Shown here in pieces: positions 7,104 through 15,703 of a DNA stretch of 64,000 bases. This DNA comes from Arthrobacter rhizophilus (GTDB lineage Bacteria > Actinomycetota > Actinomycetes > Actinomycetales > Micrococcaceae), in contig NZ_JAPFFT010000013.1 in assembly GCF_026241105.1 (NCBI RefSeq), positions 1 through 64,000 on the forward strand, in the 5' to 3' direction. Positions within the stretch are counted from its first letter, which is position 1, and every line of letters begins with the position of its first letter. The notes under the pieces are model-generated. The model saw nothing but the letters and a program-made list of their open reading frames with translations. It had not been told where the DNA came from and did not search any database. The position numbers and the translations under genes were made by a program.

Positions 7104-8015
7104 ATGACAGCCAAGACTGTAGGTTTTGTGGGACTCGGACTCATGGGCTTCCCCATGGCCGCCAATCTCCTTGCCAGCGGCTGGGAGGTGACCGCTTGGA
7201 ACCGTTCGGTCGAAGCGCTGACCGAGTTGGAGAAGCTCGGAGGAAAACGTTCGGAATCGGTTGCTGAACTGCGTGACCAACCCGCCATCATTTTCATGCT
7301 CCCAGATCTTTCCTACATCCAGCACGCCGCCGCGCCGCTGCTCGACTCCTGGCGTTCGGATGCGCCGCTCCCCGGAACCGCAGTGGTCGTTATGAGCAGC
7401 GTGTCGCCGACGGCCGTCCAGGAATTCGGCCGGACCGTCCATGACGCCAGTGGCGGGAACGCCGTCGTCGTCGATGCCCCTGTCAGCGGCGGAACCAAAG
7501 GTGCGCAGGACGGCACGCTGGCCATCATGGTGGGAGCCAGCGAAGAAGACTTCCGGCGAACGCTCCCGGTACTTCACGCCATGGGCACCACCGTCCGCCG
7601 CATGGGCGCCCTGGGTGCCGGTTCGCTGGCCAAGGCCTGCAACCAGCTGATCGTCGGGACCACGACGGCGGCGCTTGCAGAAGCCGCGGAACTCGCCGAA
7701 CGCTCGGGCATGGACGCTTCTGCCCTCTTCGATGTCCTGGCTGGCGGACTTGCTGGAAGCCGCGTGTTGGAGATCGTCGGACCTCGGCTTGCAGCCAAGG
7801 ACTACGCGCCCACGGGTCCCGCGAAATTCATGCACAAGGATCTCAAGTTCGTCCTCGAAAGTGCCGAAGCGGCCGGTGCCGCCGTCCCGATGGCAACCGC
7901 CGGCGTCGAACTTTACCGCGAACTGATCGATCAAGGCCTTGGCGACCAGGACCTCGCTGTTGTCCGCCAGGCCATCGCCAATCTCAGTGACTCCTCTGTA
8001 AGTCCTCTGAACTAG
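7104..8015 (+). CDS. NAD(P)-dependent beta-hydroxyacid dehydrogenase (3-hydroxyisobutyrate/tartronate semialdehyde reductase family)
   Basis: A 303-residue enzyme of the beta-hydroxyacid dehydrogenase family. It has GFVGLGLMG (7-15) for cofactor binding, the substrate motif DAPVSGGTKGAQDG (124-137), and the catalytic Lys177 within KACNQLIVG, with Asn180. Family members include tartronate semialdehyde reductase (GarR) and 3-hydroxyisobutyrate dehydrogenase; I cannot tell which substrate is used. The ATG at 7104 gives the family-typical N-terminus, but an ATG at 7071 is possible. It heads a plus-strand operon with the idnO-like and idnD-like genes. Confidence 0.87.
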   Translation: MTAKTVGFVGLGLMGFPMAANLLASGWEVTAWNRSVEALTELEKLGGKRSESVAELRDQPAIIFMLPDLSYIQHAAAPLLDSWRSDAPLPGTAVVVMSSVSPTAVQEFGRTVHDASGGNAVVVDAPVSGGTKGAQDGTLAIMVGASEEDFRRTLPVLHAMGTTVRRMGALGAGSLAKACNQLIVGTTTAALAEAAELAERSGMDASALFDVLAGGLAGSRVLEIVGPRLAAKDYAPTGPAKFMHKDLKFVLESAEAAGAAVPMATAGVELYRELIDQGLGDQDLAVVRQAIANLSDSSVSPLN

Positions 8016-8031
8016 GTTAGGAAACACAACC

Positions 8032-8802
8032 ATGACTGGAATCTTTGATCTCACCGGGCGCGTTGCGCTCGTTACGGGATCCAGCCGGGGCATCGGCAAT
8101 GCGCTGGCCCGCGGATTGGCCGATGCCGGTGCCACCGTAGTTCTCAACGGCATCAACACGGAACGGCTCAAGGATGCAGAAGCCGCCATGGCGGCGGACT
8201 TCGGGCCCGGCCGCATCCACAGCTGCGCGTTCGACGTCACCAGCGATACCGAAGCAGCCCGCGGCGTTGCCTGGGTTGAAGAAAACGTTGGCCCCCTGGA
8301 CATCCTGGTCAACAATGCGGGCATCCAGCACAGGGTCCCCATGCTGGACCTCGATGTGAAGGACTGGGATCGGGTCATCACCACCGACCTCACAAGCGCT
8401 TTCCTCGTAGGGCGAGAAGCTGCCCGCCACATGATCCCGCGAGGCCGCGGCAAGATCATCAACATCTGCTCGGTGCAGACGGACCTGGCGCGTCCCACGA
8501 TCGCCCCCTACGTCGCTGCCAAGGGCGGACTGCGCAACCTCACGCGCGCCATGACCGCTGAATGGGCGGCTTCGGGCTTGCAGATCAACGGCATCGCCCC
8601 GGGTTACATCCACACTGAGATGACCCAGAACCTCGTGGACGATCCCGACTTCAATTCCTGGATCCTTGGCCGCACGCCGGCCCACCGATGGGGCACCGTG
8701 GAGGATCTTGCCGGTCCTGCCGTCTGGCTTGCCTCGGAGGCGTCCAATTTCGTCAACGGCCAGACGATCTTCGTCGACGGCGGAATGACGGTGGTCGTCT
8801 AA
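8032..8802 (+). CDS. idnO: Gluconate 5-dehydrogenase-like SDR
   Basis: A 256-residue classical short-chain dehydrogenase closely resembling E. coli IdnO, which reduces 5-ketogluconate to gluconate. Shared stretches include GKIINICSVQ, QINGIAPGYIHTEMT and FVNGQTIFVDGGM. The cofactor motif TGSSRGIG is at 15-22, NNAG at 94-97, and the catalytic Ser147, Tyr160 and Lys164 are all present. It starts 16 bases after the preceding dehydrogenase behind TTAGGAAA, and its stop overlaps the start of the idnD-like gene (TAATG). It should catalyse the second step of idonate use. Confidence 0.86.
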   Translation: MTGIFDLTGRVALVTGSSRGIGNALARGLADAGATVVLNGINTERLKDAEAAMAADFGPGRIHSCAFDVTSDTEAARGVAWVEENVGPLDILVNNAGIQHRVPMLDLDVKDWDRVITTDLTSAFLVGREAARHMIPRGRGKIINICSVQTDLARPTIAPYVAAKGGLRNLTRAMTAEWAASGLQINGIAPGYIHTEMTQNLVDDPDFNSWILGRTPAHRWGTVEDLAGPAVWLASEASNFVNGQTIFVDGGMTVVV

Positions 8803-9875
8803 TGAGCGACATCCAGCATGCTGGCTTTCAGCTTCCCCGGACTTCGCCCGCTGTCGTTGCACACGCCGCCGGCGACCTTCGCATCGAGGACATAATCCTC
8901 ACTGCTCCGGCTCCCGACCAGGCCGTCGTGGAGATCGCCTACGGTGGCATCTGCGGCTCGGACCTGCATTACTGGCTCCACGGAGCAGCGGGCGAATCCA
9001 TCCTCAAGGCGCCTCTGGTCCTTGGCCACGAAATCGTCGGCACGGTAGTCGAGCAGGCAGCCGACGGCAGCGGTCCGGAAGCCGGCACCGCCGTCGCCGT
9101 CCACCCGGCGAGCCCTGCCCCCGGCACAGCTAAATACCCGGAAGACCGGCCCAACCTTTCTCCCGGCTGCACCTACCTCGGCAGTGCCGCGCGCTTCCCG
9201 CACACGGACGGCGCCTTCAGCCGCTACGCAACGCTGCCGTCCCGCATGCTCCGGGCACTTCCTGCCGCACTGGACTTGCGTACGGCGGCGCTCGCGGAAC
9301 CTGCAAGTGTTGCATGGCATGCCGTCGCCCGAGCTGGGGACGTGGCCGGAAAGACGGCGCTCGTGATCGGAAGCGGCCCGATCGGGGCGCTGGCGGTTGC
9401 CGTCCTCAAACGTGCAGGAGCGTCCCGGATTGTGGCTGTCGACATGCACGACAAGCCTCTTGAAATTGCCCGCGCGGTGGGTGCGGACGAGGTCCTGAAA
9501 GGCGATGATTCCGAGGCTATCGCCGCGGTGGAGGCAGACGTGGTCATCGAGTCCTCCGGCAGCCACCACGGGCTGGCATCGGCCATCAAGGGTGCCGTGC
9601 GCGGTGGCAAGGTGGTCATGGTCGGGCTGCTGCCCTCGGGCCCGCAGCCGGTCTTCATTTCGCTGGCCATCACCCGCGAGCTCGAACTGCTCGGCTCATT
9701 CCGCTTCAACGACGAGATCGACGACGTCATTGCCGCACTCGCGGACGGCTCGCTCTACGTGGATCCAGTGGTGACGCACGAATTCACTCTGGACCGTGGC
9801 TTGGAGGCCTTCGAGGTGGCCAAGAACTCGGCCGAATCGGGGAAGGTCCTCCTGAACTTCCAGCCTGCGGCCTAG
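8802..9875 (+). CDS. idnD: L-idonate 5-dehydrogenase-like zinc-dependent alcohol dehydrogenase
   Basis: A 357-residue medium-chain alcohol dehydrogenase resembling E. coli IdnD, which oxidises L-idonate to 5-ketogluconate. Similar stretches include GGICGSDLHY, KAPLVLGHE and LLGSFRFNDE. Catalytic zinc ligands C51 and H76/E77 (GHE) are visible, as is the nucleotide motif GSGPIG. The structural-zinc lobe is unusual: the four-cysteine cluster is missing and only C123 remains in the segment 101-128. The ATG overlaps the idnO stop by one base, so the two are translationally coupled. Confidence 0.82.
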   Translation: MSDIQHAGFQLPRTSPAVVAHAAGDLRIEDIILTAPAPDQAVVEIAYGGICGSDLHYWLHGAAGESILKAPLVLGHEIVGTVVEQAADGSGPEAGTAVAVHPASPAPGTAKYPEDRPNLSPGCTYLGSAARFPHTDGAFSRYATLPSRMLRALPAALDLRTAALAEPASVAWHAVARAGDVAGKTALVIGSGPIGALAVAVLKRAGASRIVAVDMHDKPLEIARAVGADEVLKGDDSEAIAAVEADVVIESSGSHHGLASAIKGAVRGGKVVMVGLLPSGPQPVFISLAITRELELLGSFRFNDEIDDVIAALADGSLYVDPVVTHEFTLDRGLEAFEVAKNSAESGKVLLNFQPAA

Positions 9876-9916
9876 CCGCCCAGGCAATCAATCGAGCGGT
9901 GCTGGCGGGTCAGCCG

Positions 9917-10645
9917 TCAGCGCCGCTCGACTGGAACAAAGACCCGTGGCTGGCCTTCCCAGCTAGGCGACAAGTCCGCGATCGTCTCCCGCATGATGTT
10001 GGACGAGGCCTCGCGGGCTTTGTCGCCGTCCCCGTCGCTGATGCCCTGGGCTACGTCCAGGTGCCATTGCAAGGCCGCTTCCTTCGGATGTTCGGGCATG
10101 AGCCCGTGGACCGTCCGGCCGGTGAGTGTTTCCGAGACCTGACCGATCAGGTTCGCGAACATTTCATTGCCCGAACCGGACAGCACCAGCGCGTGAAAGC
10201 GGATGTCCAGGTCCAGGAAGGTGGGCATGTCGCCCGCACGGCCTGCTTCACGCATGGCCAGGGAGATTTCCAACAGCTCGCTCCGAAGCGACTCCGGAGC
10301 GTTCTCCGCGGCCAGTTCTGCGGCTACAGGCTCGACGGCGGAGCGGAGTTCGGCGAGGGAGCGCAGCTGTGCGCCGCGGCCTTCTCCGGCCAACCGCCAG
10401 CGGATGACCAGCGGGTCGAAGGGATTCCAGCGGTGCGCGGGGAGTACCCGGATGCCAACGCGCTTGATGGTTTCCACCAGTCCCAAAGACTGCAGCACCC
10501 TGACGGCCTCGCGTACCACCGAGCGGGACACCTTGAGCTCCTCCTCGAGGTGCTCGGCCAACATGACATGGCCCGTGGGGAGCCTGCCGCCGACGATCCG
10601 GGTACCCAGATGCTCGACAGCGCGGAAGTGGAGGCTGGTTGACAT
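9917..10645 (-). CDS. GntR-family regulator with FCD effector domain
   Basis: A 242-residue FadR-subfamily GntR regulator. The N-terminal winged helix contains HLEEELKVSRSVVREAVRVLQSLGLV, and the C-terminal FCD domain has the metal-ligand pattern (Asp and His in FLDLDIRFHALVL, plus later His residues). I chose ATG 10645 (MSTSLHF) because it begins just before the winged helix; ATG 10657 is equally possible and neither has a good ribosome-binding site. It is convergent with the idnD-like gene and divergent from gnd, so it is the likely local regulator of gluconate or idonate use. Confidence 0.88.
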   Translation of the reverse strand: MSTSLHFRAVEHLGTRIVGGRLPTGHVMLAEHLEEELKVSRSVVREAVRVLQSLGLVETIKRVGIRVLPAHRWNPFDPLVIRWRLAGEGRGAQLRSLAELRSAVEPVAAELAAENAPESLRSELLEISLAMREAGRAGDMPTFLDLDIRFHALVLSGSGNEMFANLIGQVSETLTGRTVHGLMPEHPKEAALQWHLDVAQGISDGDGDKAREASSNIMRETIADLSPSWEGQPRVFVPVERR

Positions 10646-10790
10646 AGTTGTAAGCATAGTGGCGTTGACCGCGGCGTTACTGGCAGCCCGGCCGGTGGGC
10701 AACTCCCCACAGCGCGGGCTCGCAACATAGACTCTTTTGTGACGCGGACGCTTCCGAAACGTGGGCGAAACTTTCCCAGACACGGTCCGA

Positions 10791-10798
10791 ATACGTAT
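10791..10798. promoter_or_regulatory. Short palindrome ATACGTAT upstream of gnd
   Basis: An eight-base palindrome lies in the divergent region between the GntR gene and gnd. GntR proteins of the FadR type bind short palindromes of similar layout, so this is a candidate operator; the evidence is positional only. Confidence 0.3.
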
Positions 10799-10820
10799 GG
10801 TTTATTCCAGCTACTGCTTT

Positions 10821-10833
10821 GGAAAGCGTTTCC
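10821..10833. promoter_or_regulatory. LacI-type operator-like palindrome upstream of gnd
   Basis: GGAAA-GCG-TTTCC is an inverted repeat 46 bases before the gnd start. Its CG-centred form recalls sites bound by LacI/GalR-family regulators. No such regulator is encoded in the window. Confidence 0.4.
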
Positions 10834-10878
10834 TCGCTTCCAGCAGGACTCATTGCACAAGAACGAATTGGAGTTTTG

Positions 10879-12315
10879 ATGTCAGCACACATCGGTGTCA
10901 CCGGCCTCGCGGTGATGGGCGCCAATCTGGCCCGCAACCTGGCCCGCAACGGCTTCACCGTTGCCCTCCACAACCGCTCCGTCGAGAAGACCGACGCCCT
11001 GCTGGCCAAGCACGGCACGGACGGCGACTTCATCCGCACGGAAACCCTCCAGGAACTCGTGGACTCCCTTGAGAAGCCCCGTCGCGTCCTGATCATGGTG
11101 AAGGCCGGAAAGCCGGTTGACGCCGTCATCGACCAGCTCGTTCCGCTGCTGGAGCCGGGTGACATCGTGATCGACGCCGGCAACTCGCACTACGAGGACA
11201 CCCGCCGTCGCGAAGCCGCGCTTGCCGAGAAGGACCTGCATTTCGTGGGTGTCGGTGTTTCCGGTGGCGAAGAGGGTGCCCTCAACGGCCCCTCCATCAT
11301 GCCCGGTGGTTCCAAGGAGTCCTACGACGCTTTGGGCCCGTTGCTCGAAAAGATTTCCGCCAAGGTTGACGGCCAGCCGTGCTGCGCCTGGATCGGCACC
11401 GACGGCGCCGGACACTTCGTCAAGATGGTTCACAACGGCATCGAGTACGCCGACATGCAGGTCATCGGTGAAGCCTTCGATCTTCTCCGTTCAGGCGCGG
11501 GCATCGAGCCGGCCGAGCAGTCCAAGATCTTCGCTGAATGGAACAAGGGCGAACTCGCTTCCTTCCTGATAGAAATCTCCGCCGAGGTCCTGGGCCACGT
11601 TGACGCCAAGACGGGCAAGCCGTTTGTCGATGTTGTCGTGGACGCTGCCGGCCAGAAGGGCACCGGCCGTTGGACGGTCATCTCCGCCCTCGAACTCGGC
11701 TCCCCGGTTTCCGGCATCGCGGAGTCCGTCTTCGCTCGTGCCCTGTCTTCCCAGGCGGAGCAGCGCAAGATCGGCCAGGAGCTCCTCGCCGGCGAGGAAA
11801 TCGCCGTCGACGTTCCCGAGAACTTCGTCGAGGACGTCCGTCAGGCGCTGTACGCCTCCAAGCTGGTTTCGTACGCGCAGGGCCTGGACATGCTGACCTC
11901 CGCTGCCAAGGAATACGGCTGGGACCTCAAGCTCGATGAAATCGCTTCGCTGTGGCGCGGCGGCTGCATCATCCGTGCCGAGCTGCTGAAGGAAATCACC
12001 AACGCCTACGCAGCCGAAGTGAAGCCGGCCAACCTGCTGTTCGCCCCGGCCTTCACCAAGGCGATCGCCGGCGCGCTGCCGGCATGGCGCCGAGTGGTGG
12101 CAACCGCAGTCCAGCTGGGCATCCCGGTTCCCGTGTTCTCCTCCTCGCTGGCCTACTACGACGGACTGCGCCGCAAGCGCCTCGCTGCGGCAGTCATTCA
12201 GGGACAGCGTGACCTTTTCGGTGCGCACACCTACGGCCGCGTTGACGCCGAGGGCACCTTCCACACCCTGTGGGGCGAAGACAAGTCCGAAATCTCGGCA
12301 GTCGACACACACTAG
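10879..12315 (+). CDS. gndA: 6-phosphogluconate dehydrogenase, decarboxylating
   Basis: A 478-residue enzyme that oxidises and decarboxylates 6-phosphogluconate to ribulose 5-phosphate in the pentose phosphate pathway. It has the N-terminal cofactor motif GVTGLAVMGANLARN, the signature DAGNSHYEDTRRRE, the substrate motif GVSGGEEGALNGPSIMPGG, and a C-terminal all-helical domain with EIASLWRGGCIIRA. Length matches the long (Gram-negative and low-GC Gram-positive type) enzymes. The ATG at 10879 has GGAG five bases upstream. It is the exit point of the sugar-acid island, taking gluconate carbon after phosphorylation. Confidence 0.95.
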   Translation: MSAHIGVTGLAVMGANLARNLARNGFTVALHNRSVEKTDALLAKHGTDGDFIRTETLQELVDSLEKPRRVLIMVKAGKPVDAVIDQLVPLLEPGDIVIDAGNSHYEDTRRREAALAEKDLHFVGVGVSGGEEGALNGPSIMPGGSKESYDALGPLLEKISAKVDGQPCCAWIGTDGAGHFVKMVHNGIEYADMQVIGEAFDLLRSGAGIEPAEQSKIFAEWNKGELASFLIEISAEVLGHVDAKTGKPFVDVVVDAAGQKGTGRWTVISALELGSPVSGIAESVFARALSSQAEQRKIGQELLAGEEIAVDVPENFVEDVRQALYASKLVSYAQGLDMLTSAAKEYGWDLKLDEIASLWRGGCIIRAELLKEITNAYAAEVKPANLLFAPAFTKAIAGALPAWRRVVATAVQLGIPVPVFSSSLAYYDGLRRKRLAAAVIQGQRDLFGAHTYGRVDAEGTFHTLWGEDKSEISAVDTH

Positions 12316-12318
12316 AGA

Positions 12319-12436
12319 TTGGGGCAGGCCCTTTCGTGTCGACTCCGTCGCCACGTAGGGACCCTGCTGCCCCACTCTTGGGGCAGGCCCTTTCGTGTCG
12401 ACTCCGTCGCCACGTAGGGACCCTGCTGCCCCACTC
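12319..12436. repeat. Two perfect tandem copies of a 59-bp GC-rich element
   Basis: The 59-base unit at 12319-12377 is repeated immediately at 12378-12436 with no difference that I can see. Each copy is itself an imperfect palindrome, starting GGGGCAG and ending CTGCCCC, with an inner GTCGAC. It is extragenic, just after gndA and before its terminator. It looks like a dispersed extragenic palindromic element that has been duplicated. Confidence 0.9.
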
Positions 12437-12460
12437 TTCCCTGACCCACTCTGCTCCTGA

Positions 12461-12505
12461 CAAAGGCCGGCACTTCCCCGATACTGTGGGAGGCGCCGGC
12501 CTTTG
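12461..12505 (+). terminator. Hairpin terminator downstream of gndA
   Basis: CAAAGGCCGGC at 12461-12471 pairs perfectly with 12495-12505 around a 23-base loop. The T-run is short (CTTTG), so termination may be partial. It lies between the 59-bp repeats and the SDR gene. Confidence 0.6.
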
Positions 12506-12556
12506 CCGTAGGCGGGCCGGCCGCGAATACAACCCCCGCCACACGAGGAGCAATCC

Positions 12557-13390
12557 ATGCCGCAACGCGTCGCATTTGTCACAGGTGCGTCAACAGGAAT
12601 CGGTTTCGAAGCCGCTATCAAGCTCAGCAAGGCAGGGATGGTGGTGTACGCCGGGGCGCGGAGGGTCGAGAAGATGGAGCCCCTCAAAGCCCATGGGATC
12701 AAGGTGTTGTCCCTGGATGTCACCGTCGAAGAGTCCATGAGGGCCGCTGTGGACCTTGTCCTGGCCGAGCAGGGACGGATCGACGTGCTGGTCAACAACG
12801 CCGGATACGGGTCCTACGGCTCGCTGGAAGAGGTACCGCTGGACGAGGGCAGGCGGCAGTTCGAGGTCAACGTCTTCGGTCTCGCCCGGATGTCCCAACT
12901 GGTGATTCCCGTGATGCGGGCCGCGGGTTCAGGCAGGATCATCAATGTGTCCTCGATCGGCGGCAAGATGTACGAACCCCTGGGCGCCTGGTATCACGCA
13001 ACCAAATTCGCCGTCGAGGGCCTCAGTGATTCGCTGCGGCTTGAGCTCAAGCCGCATGGCATCGACGTCGCGATCATCGAGCCCGCAGGAACCGACACGG
13101 AGTGGGGCACCATCGCCGGGGAGAGCCTGCTCACGGTCTCGGGACATGGACCCTATCGGGACCAGGCAGGCGTTGTCGCGGCCGCTTTGGCTTCGACGTC
13201 AGGGACGGCCCTGTCGACGCACCCGCGCACCGTCGCGGGCGCTATCGCACATGCTGCAAAAGCGCGAAGGCCCAGGACCCGCTACCCGGTGGGTAGGGGA
13301 GCCTGGACCATCCTGGCGTTGCGGAGGGTTCTTCCGGACCGGGCCTTCGACACGGTCTTTTGGAGCGCCTACAAGCGCTTCGCTGCCTAG
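12557..13390 (+). CDS. SDR-family oxidoreductase
   Basis: A 277-residue classical short-chain dehydrogenase/reductase. The cofactor motif TGASTGIG is at 9-16, NNAG at 80-83, and the catalytic Ser132/133, Tyr146 and Lys150 (YHATK) are present. The region after 165 ([12 protein letters not shown]) matches the group often annotated as oxidoreductase or short-chain dehydrogenase of unknown substrate. GAGGAG precedes ATG 12557. It is convergent with cysE with a four-base overlap, and nothing in the context reveals its role. Confidence 0.87.
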   Translation: MPQRVAFVTGASTGIGFEAAIKLSKAGMVVYAGARRVEKMEPLKAHGIKVLSLDVTVEESMRAAVDLVLAEQGRIDVLVNNAGYGSYGSLEEVPLDEGRRQFEVNVFGLARMSQLVIPVMRAAGSGRIINVSSIGGKMYEPLGAWYHATKFAVEGLSDSLRLELKPHGIDVAIIEPAGTDTEWGTIAGESLLTVSGHGPYRDQAGVVAAALASTSGTALSTHPRTVAGAIAHAAKARRPRTRYPVGRGAWTILALRRVLPDRAFDTVFWSAYKRFAA

Positions 13391-13971
13391 ATCCGGTATT
13401 CGATGTAGTACTCGGCCGGGTCGACGGCCGGCTTGGTTTCGCTCTTGGCATCGCGGTGCCGCCACGTTGCGGGAACGCCGGTGATGATCGACTCGGGCGG
13501 CGCGTCTTTGACCACGACGGCGTTGGCGCCTACGGCACTGTCCGCGCCGATGGTGATGGGGCCAAGGACCTTCGCCCCGGCTCCGATGGTGACCCGATCT
13601 CCGATGGTGGGGTGGCGCTTGACTTTGGCCAGTGAGCGGCCGCCAAGCGTGACGCCGTGGTAGATCATGACGTCTTCGCCGATCTCGGCGGTCTCACCGA
13701 TCACCACACCCATGCCGTGGTCAATGAAGAACCTCCGGCCGATGGTCGCGCCGGGGTGGATCTCGATTCCGGTCAGGAACCGGGCAAGCTGCGAAATGAG
13801 CCGTGCCGGAAAGCGCAGGTCAGGGTTCTGCCACAGTTTGTGCGTCAAGCGGTGCGCCCAGATGGCATGCAGCCCGGAGTACGCAAAAAAGTTCTCAAAG
13901 GAGCCTCGGGCCGCCGGGTCATGTGACCGGGCGGCCTCGAGGTCCTCCATAAGTCTTGCGAAGAAGCTCAC
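13387..13971 (-). CDS. cysE: Serine O-acetyltransferase
   Basis: A 194-residue left-handed beta-helix acetyltransferase that makes O-acetylserine, the precursor for cysteine. The hexapeptide repeats begin around residue 70 ([18 protein letters not shown]), followed by [27 protein letters not shown], which carries the active-site His and Asp. It is shorter than the enterobacterial enzyme at the N-terminus, like the EpsC/CysE form of Gram-positives. It lies 50 bases downstream of cysK on the same strand, so the two form the cysteine operon. Confidence 0.94.
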   Translation of the reverse strand: MSFFARLMEDLEAARSHDPAARGSFENFFAYSGLHAIWAHRLTHKLWQNPDLRFPARLISQLARFLTGIEIHPGATIGRRFFIDHGMGVVIGETAEIGEDVMIYHGVTLGGRSLAKVKRHPTIGDRVTIGAGAKVLGPITIGADSAVGANAVVVKDAPPESIITGVPATWRHRDAKSETKPAVDPAEYYIEYRI

Positions 13972-14021
13972 AAAGACCTTTCTACAGGAAATGAACGAAG
14001 GCGGTTGCGCAGGGTCTGCAA

Positions 14022-14957
14022 TCAGCCGCGAATATCGTCAAAAAGCACGGTGGATATGTAACGTTCGCCGAAGTCGGGGACGATTGCCACGATGAGCTTG
14101 TCCTTGTTCTCCGGGCGCTTGGCGAGCTCCAGGGCACCCCAGACGGCTGCGCCGGCCGAGATGCCGCCGAGGATGCCTTCCTTGGTGCCGAGGGCGCGTG
14201 CGGTGGCTACGGAGTCCTCCAGGGTTGCGTCGAGAACCTCGTCGTAGACGTTGGTGTCCAGGATTTCCGGAATGAAGTTCGCGCCAAGTCCCTGGATCTT
14301 GTGCGGTCCGGGGGCTCCGCCGTTCAGGATGGGGGAGTCCTTCGGCTCGACGGCCACGATCTGGATCTCCGGCTTGCGCTCCTTCAGGACCTGCCCGACG
14401 CCGGTGATGGTACCGCCGGTGCCGACGCCGCCGACGAAGATGTCCACTCCGCCGTCGGTGTCCGCCCAGATTTCCTCGGCCGTAGTGGTGCGGTGAATCT
14501 CCGGGTTTGCCTCGTTGGCGAACTGCTGGGCCCAGACGGAGTTCTCCGTGTTGGCCACGATCTCCTGTGCCTTTTCGACGGCGCCGCGCATGCCTTCCGA
14601 GCCGGGGGTCAGGACGATCTCAGCACCGTAGGCGCGCAGCATGACGCGGCGCTCGGTGGACATGGTTTCCGGCATTGTGAGGATGACCTTGTAGCCGCGT
14701 GCAGCGCCGACCAGGGCCAGTGCGATGCCGGTGTTGCCGGAGGTTCCCTCAACGATGGTGCCACCCGGCTTCAGGGCGCCGGATTTCTCGGCGGCGTCGA
14801 CGATGGCGACGCCGATACGGTCCTTGACGCTATTGGCGGGGTTGTAGAACTCCAGCTTCACTGCAACCGTGGCTTCCAAGCCTTCGGTGAGCCGGTTCAA
14901 GCGGACCAAGGGGGTTCCGCCGATCAGCTGGGTGACGTCGTCGTAGATCCGTGCCAT
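14022..14957 (-). CDS. cysK: Cysteine synthase A (O-acetylserine sulfhydrylase)
   Basis: A 311-residue PLP enzyme of fold type II that condenses O-acetylserine with sulfide. Lys45 in NSVKDRIG is the cofactor lysine, and GTSGNTG at 71-77 binds the cofactor phosphate and substrate. The [10 protein letters not shown] loop and the C-terminal [16 protein letters not shown] are typical of CysK rather than CysM. It is transcribed first in the cysK-cysE operon; the 75 bases upstream, shared with no other start, hold its promoter. Confidence 0.95.
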   Translation of the reverse strand: MARIYDDVTQLIGGTPLVRLNRLTEGLEATVAVKLEFYNPANSVKDRIGVAIVDAAEKSGALKPGGTIVEGTSGNTGIALALVGAARGYKVILTMPETMSTERRVMLRAYGAEIVLTPGSEGMRGAVEKAQEIVANTENSVWAQQFANEANPEIHRTTTAEEIWADTDGGVDIFVGGVGTGGTITGVGQVLKERKPEIQIVAVEPKDSPILNGGAPGPHKIQGLGANFIPEILDTNVYDEVLDATLEDSVATARALGTKEGILGGISAGAAVWGALELAKRPENKDKLIVAIVPDFGERYISTVLFDDIRG

Positions 14958-15032
14958 GTAATCATGCCTATTCTCTGGATTCGCTTAAATAGCTACTGCT
15001 GAGGTCAGCCTAACGAGCGGTGTTACACGCTG

Positions 15033-15557
15033 CTACGCGCGGAGCCACGAAGAGTAATATTTCCGGGCCTTGGCGAGTTTGGGGTTGATGATCACCTGAC
15101 AATAGCCCTGCTCCGGGAATTTGGCGTAGTAGTCCTGGTGGATGGACTCGGCCTCATAGAATTCCGGCAGCCGGCTGACCTCGGTCACGATCGGCTTGGA
15201 CCATAGTTCCTGGTTCCGAAGGATGGCTTCTTCGAAAAGGATCTTCTCTTCCGTCGTGGTGTAGAACATCGAGGAACGGTACTGGGTCCCGACGTCGTAG
15301 CCTTGGCGGTTGAGCGTGGTTGGATCGTGCAGGGCAAAGAACATGTCCAGGATGACTTCCGCCGGGATAACGTCCTCATCGAAAGTCACTGCTACAACCT
15401 CTGCGTGGCCCGTCATACCGGAGCAGACATCGTAGTAGTCGGGGTTACGGATGTGCCCTCCCGTGTATCCGGAAACCACGGAACTGACGCCTTTGGTCTT
15501 CTGGTAGACAGCATCGAGGCACCAGAAGCAGCCTCCGCCAAGTACAAAAGTTTTCAT
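15033..15557 (-). CDS. msrA: Peptide-methionine (S)-S-oxide reductase
   Basis: A 174-residue MsrA that repairs oxidised methionine. The N-terminal GGGCFWC motif carries the catalytic Cys10. The region HTRNP-like 'GGHIRNPDYYDVCSG' and 'ESIHQDYYAK' near the C-terminus follow the family. ATG 15557 is chosen because it places the catalytic motif at the usual position and has GAAGAG upstream; the longer frame to 15599 is not supported. It lies next to the cysteine operon but is separated by about 75 bases. Confidence 0.94.
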   Translation of the reverse strand: MKTFVLGGGCFWCLDAVYQKTKGVSSVVSGYTGGHIRNPDYYDVCSGMTGHAEVVAVTFDEDVIPAEVILDMFFALHDPTTLNRQGYDVGTQYRSSMFYTTTEEKILFEEAILRNQELWSKPIVTEVSRLPEFYEAESIHQDYYAKFPEQGYCQVIINPKLAKARKYYSSWLRA

Positions 15558-15703
15558 GATCTCTTCAATGGCCGGGAGTCCTGGATGATTCCCGCACAAC
15601 CTTACGGGAGTGTGACGGCGAAGACCCCGCCACCGGCAGCAATATCAGATAGTTCGGTTGCCGCAAGCGCGTCATGGCCACCGGATGCGCAAGAATGTAG
15701 TGC

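Noticed and set aside
7029..8498. A 489-codon minus-strand open frame
   Set aside because: It covers the two plus-strand dehydrogenase genes, which have clear motifs and ribosome-binding sites; the antisense product has no recognisable sequence.
12319..12436. Possible CRISPR-like repeat
   Set aside because: The two 59-bp units are directly adjacent, with no spacers, and no cas gene is nearby.
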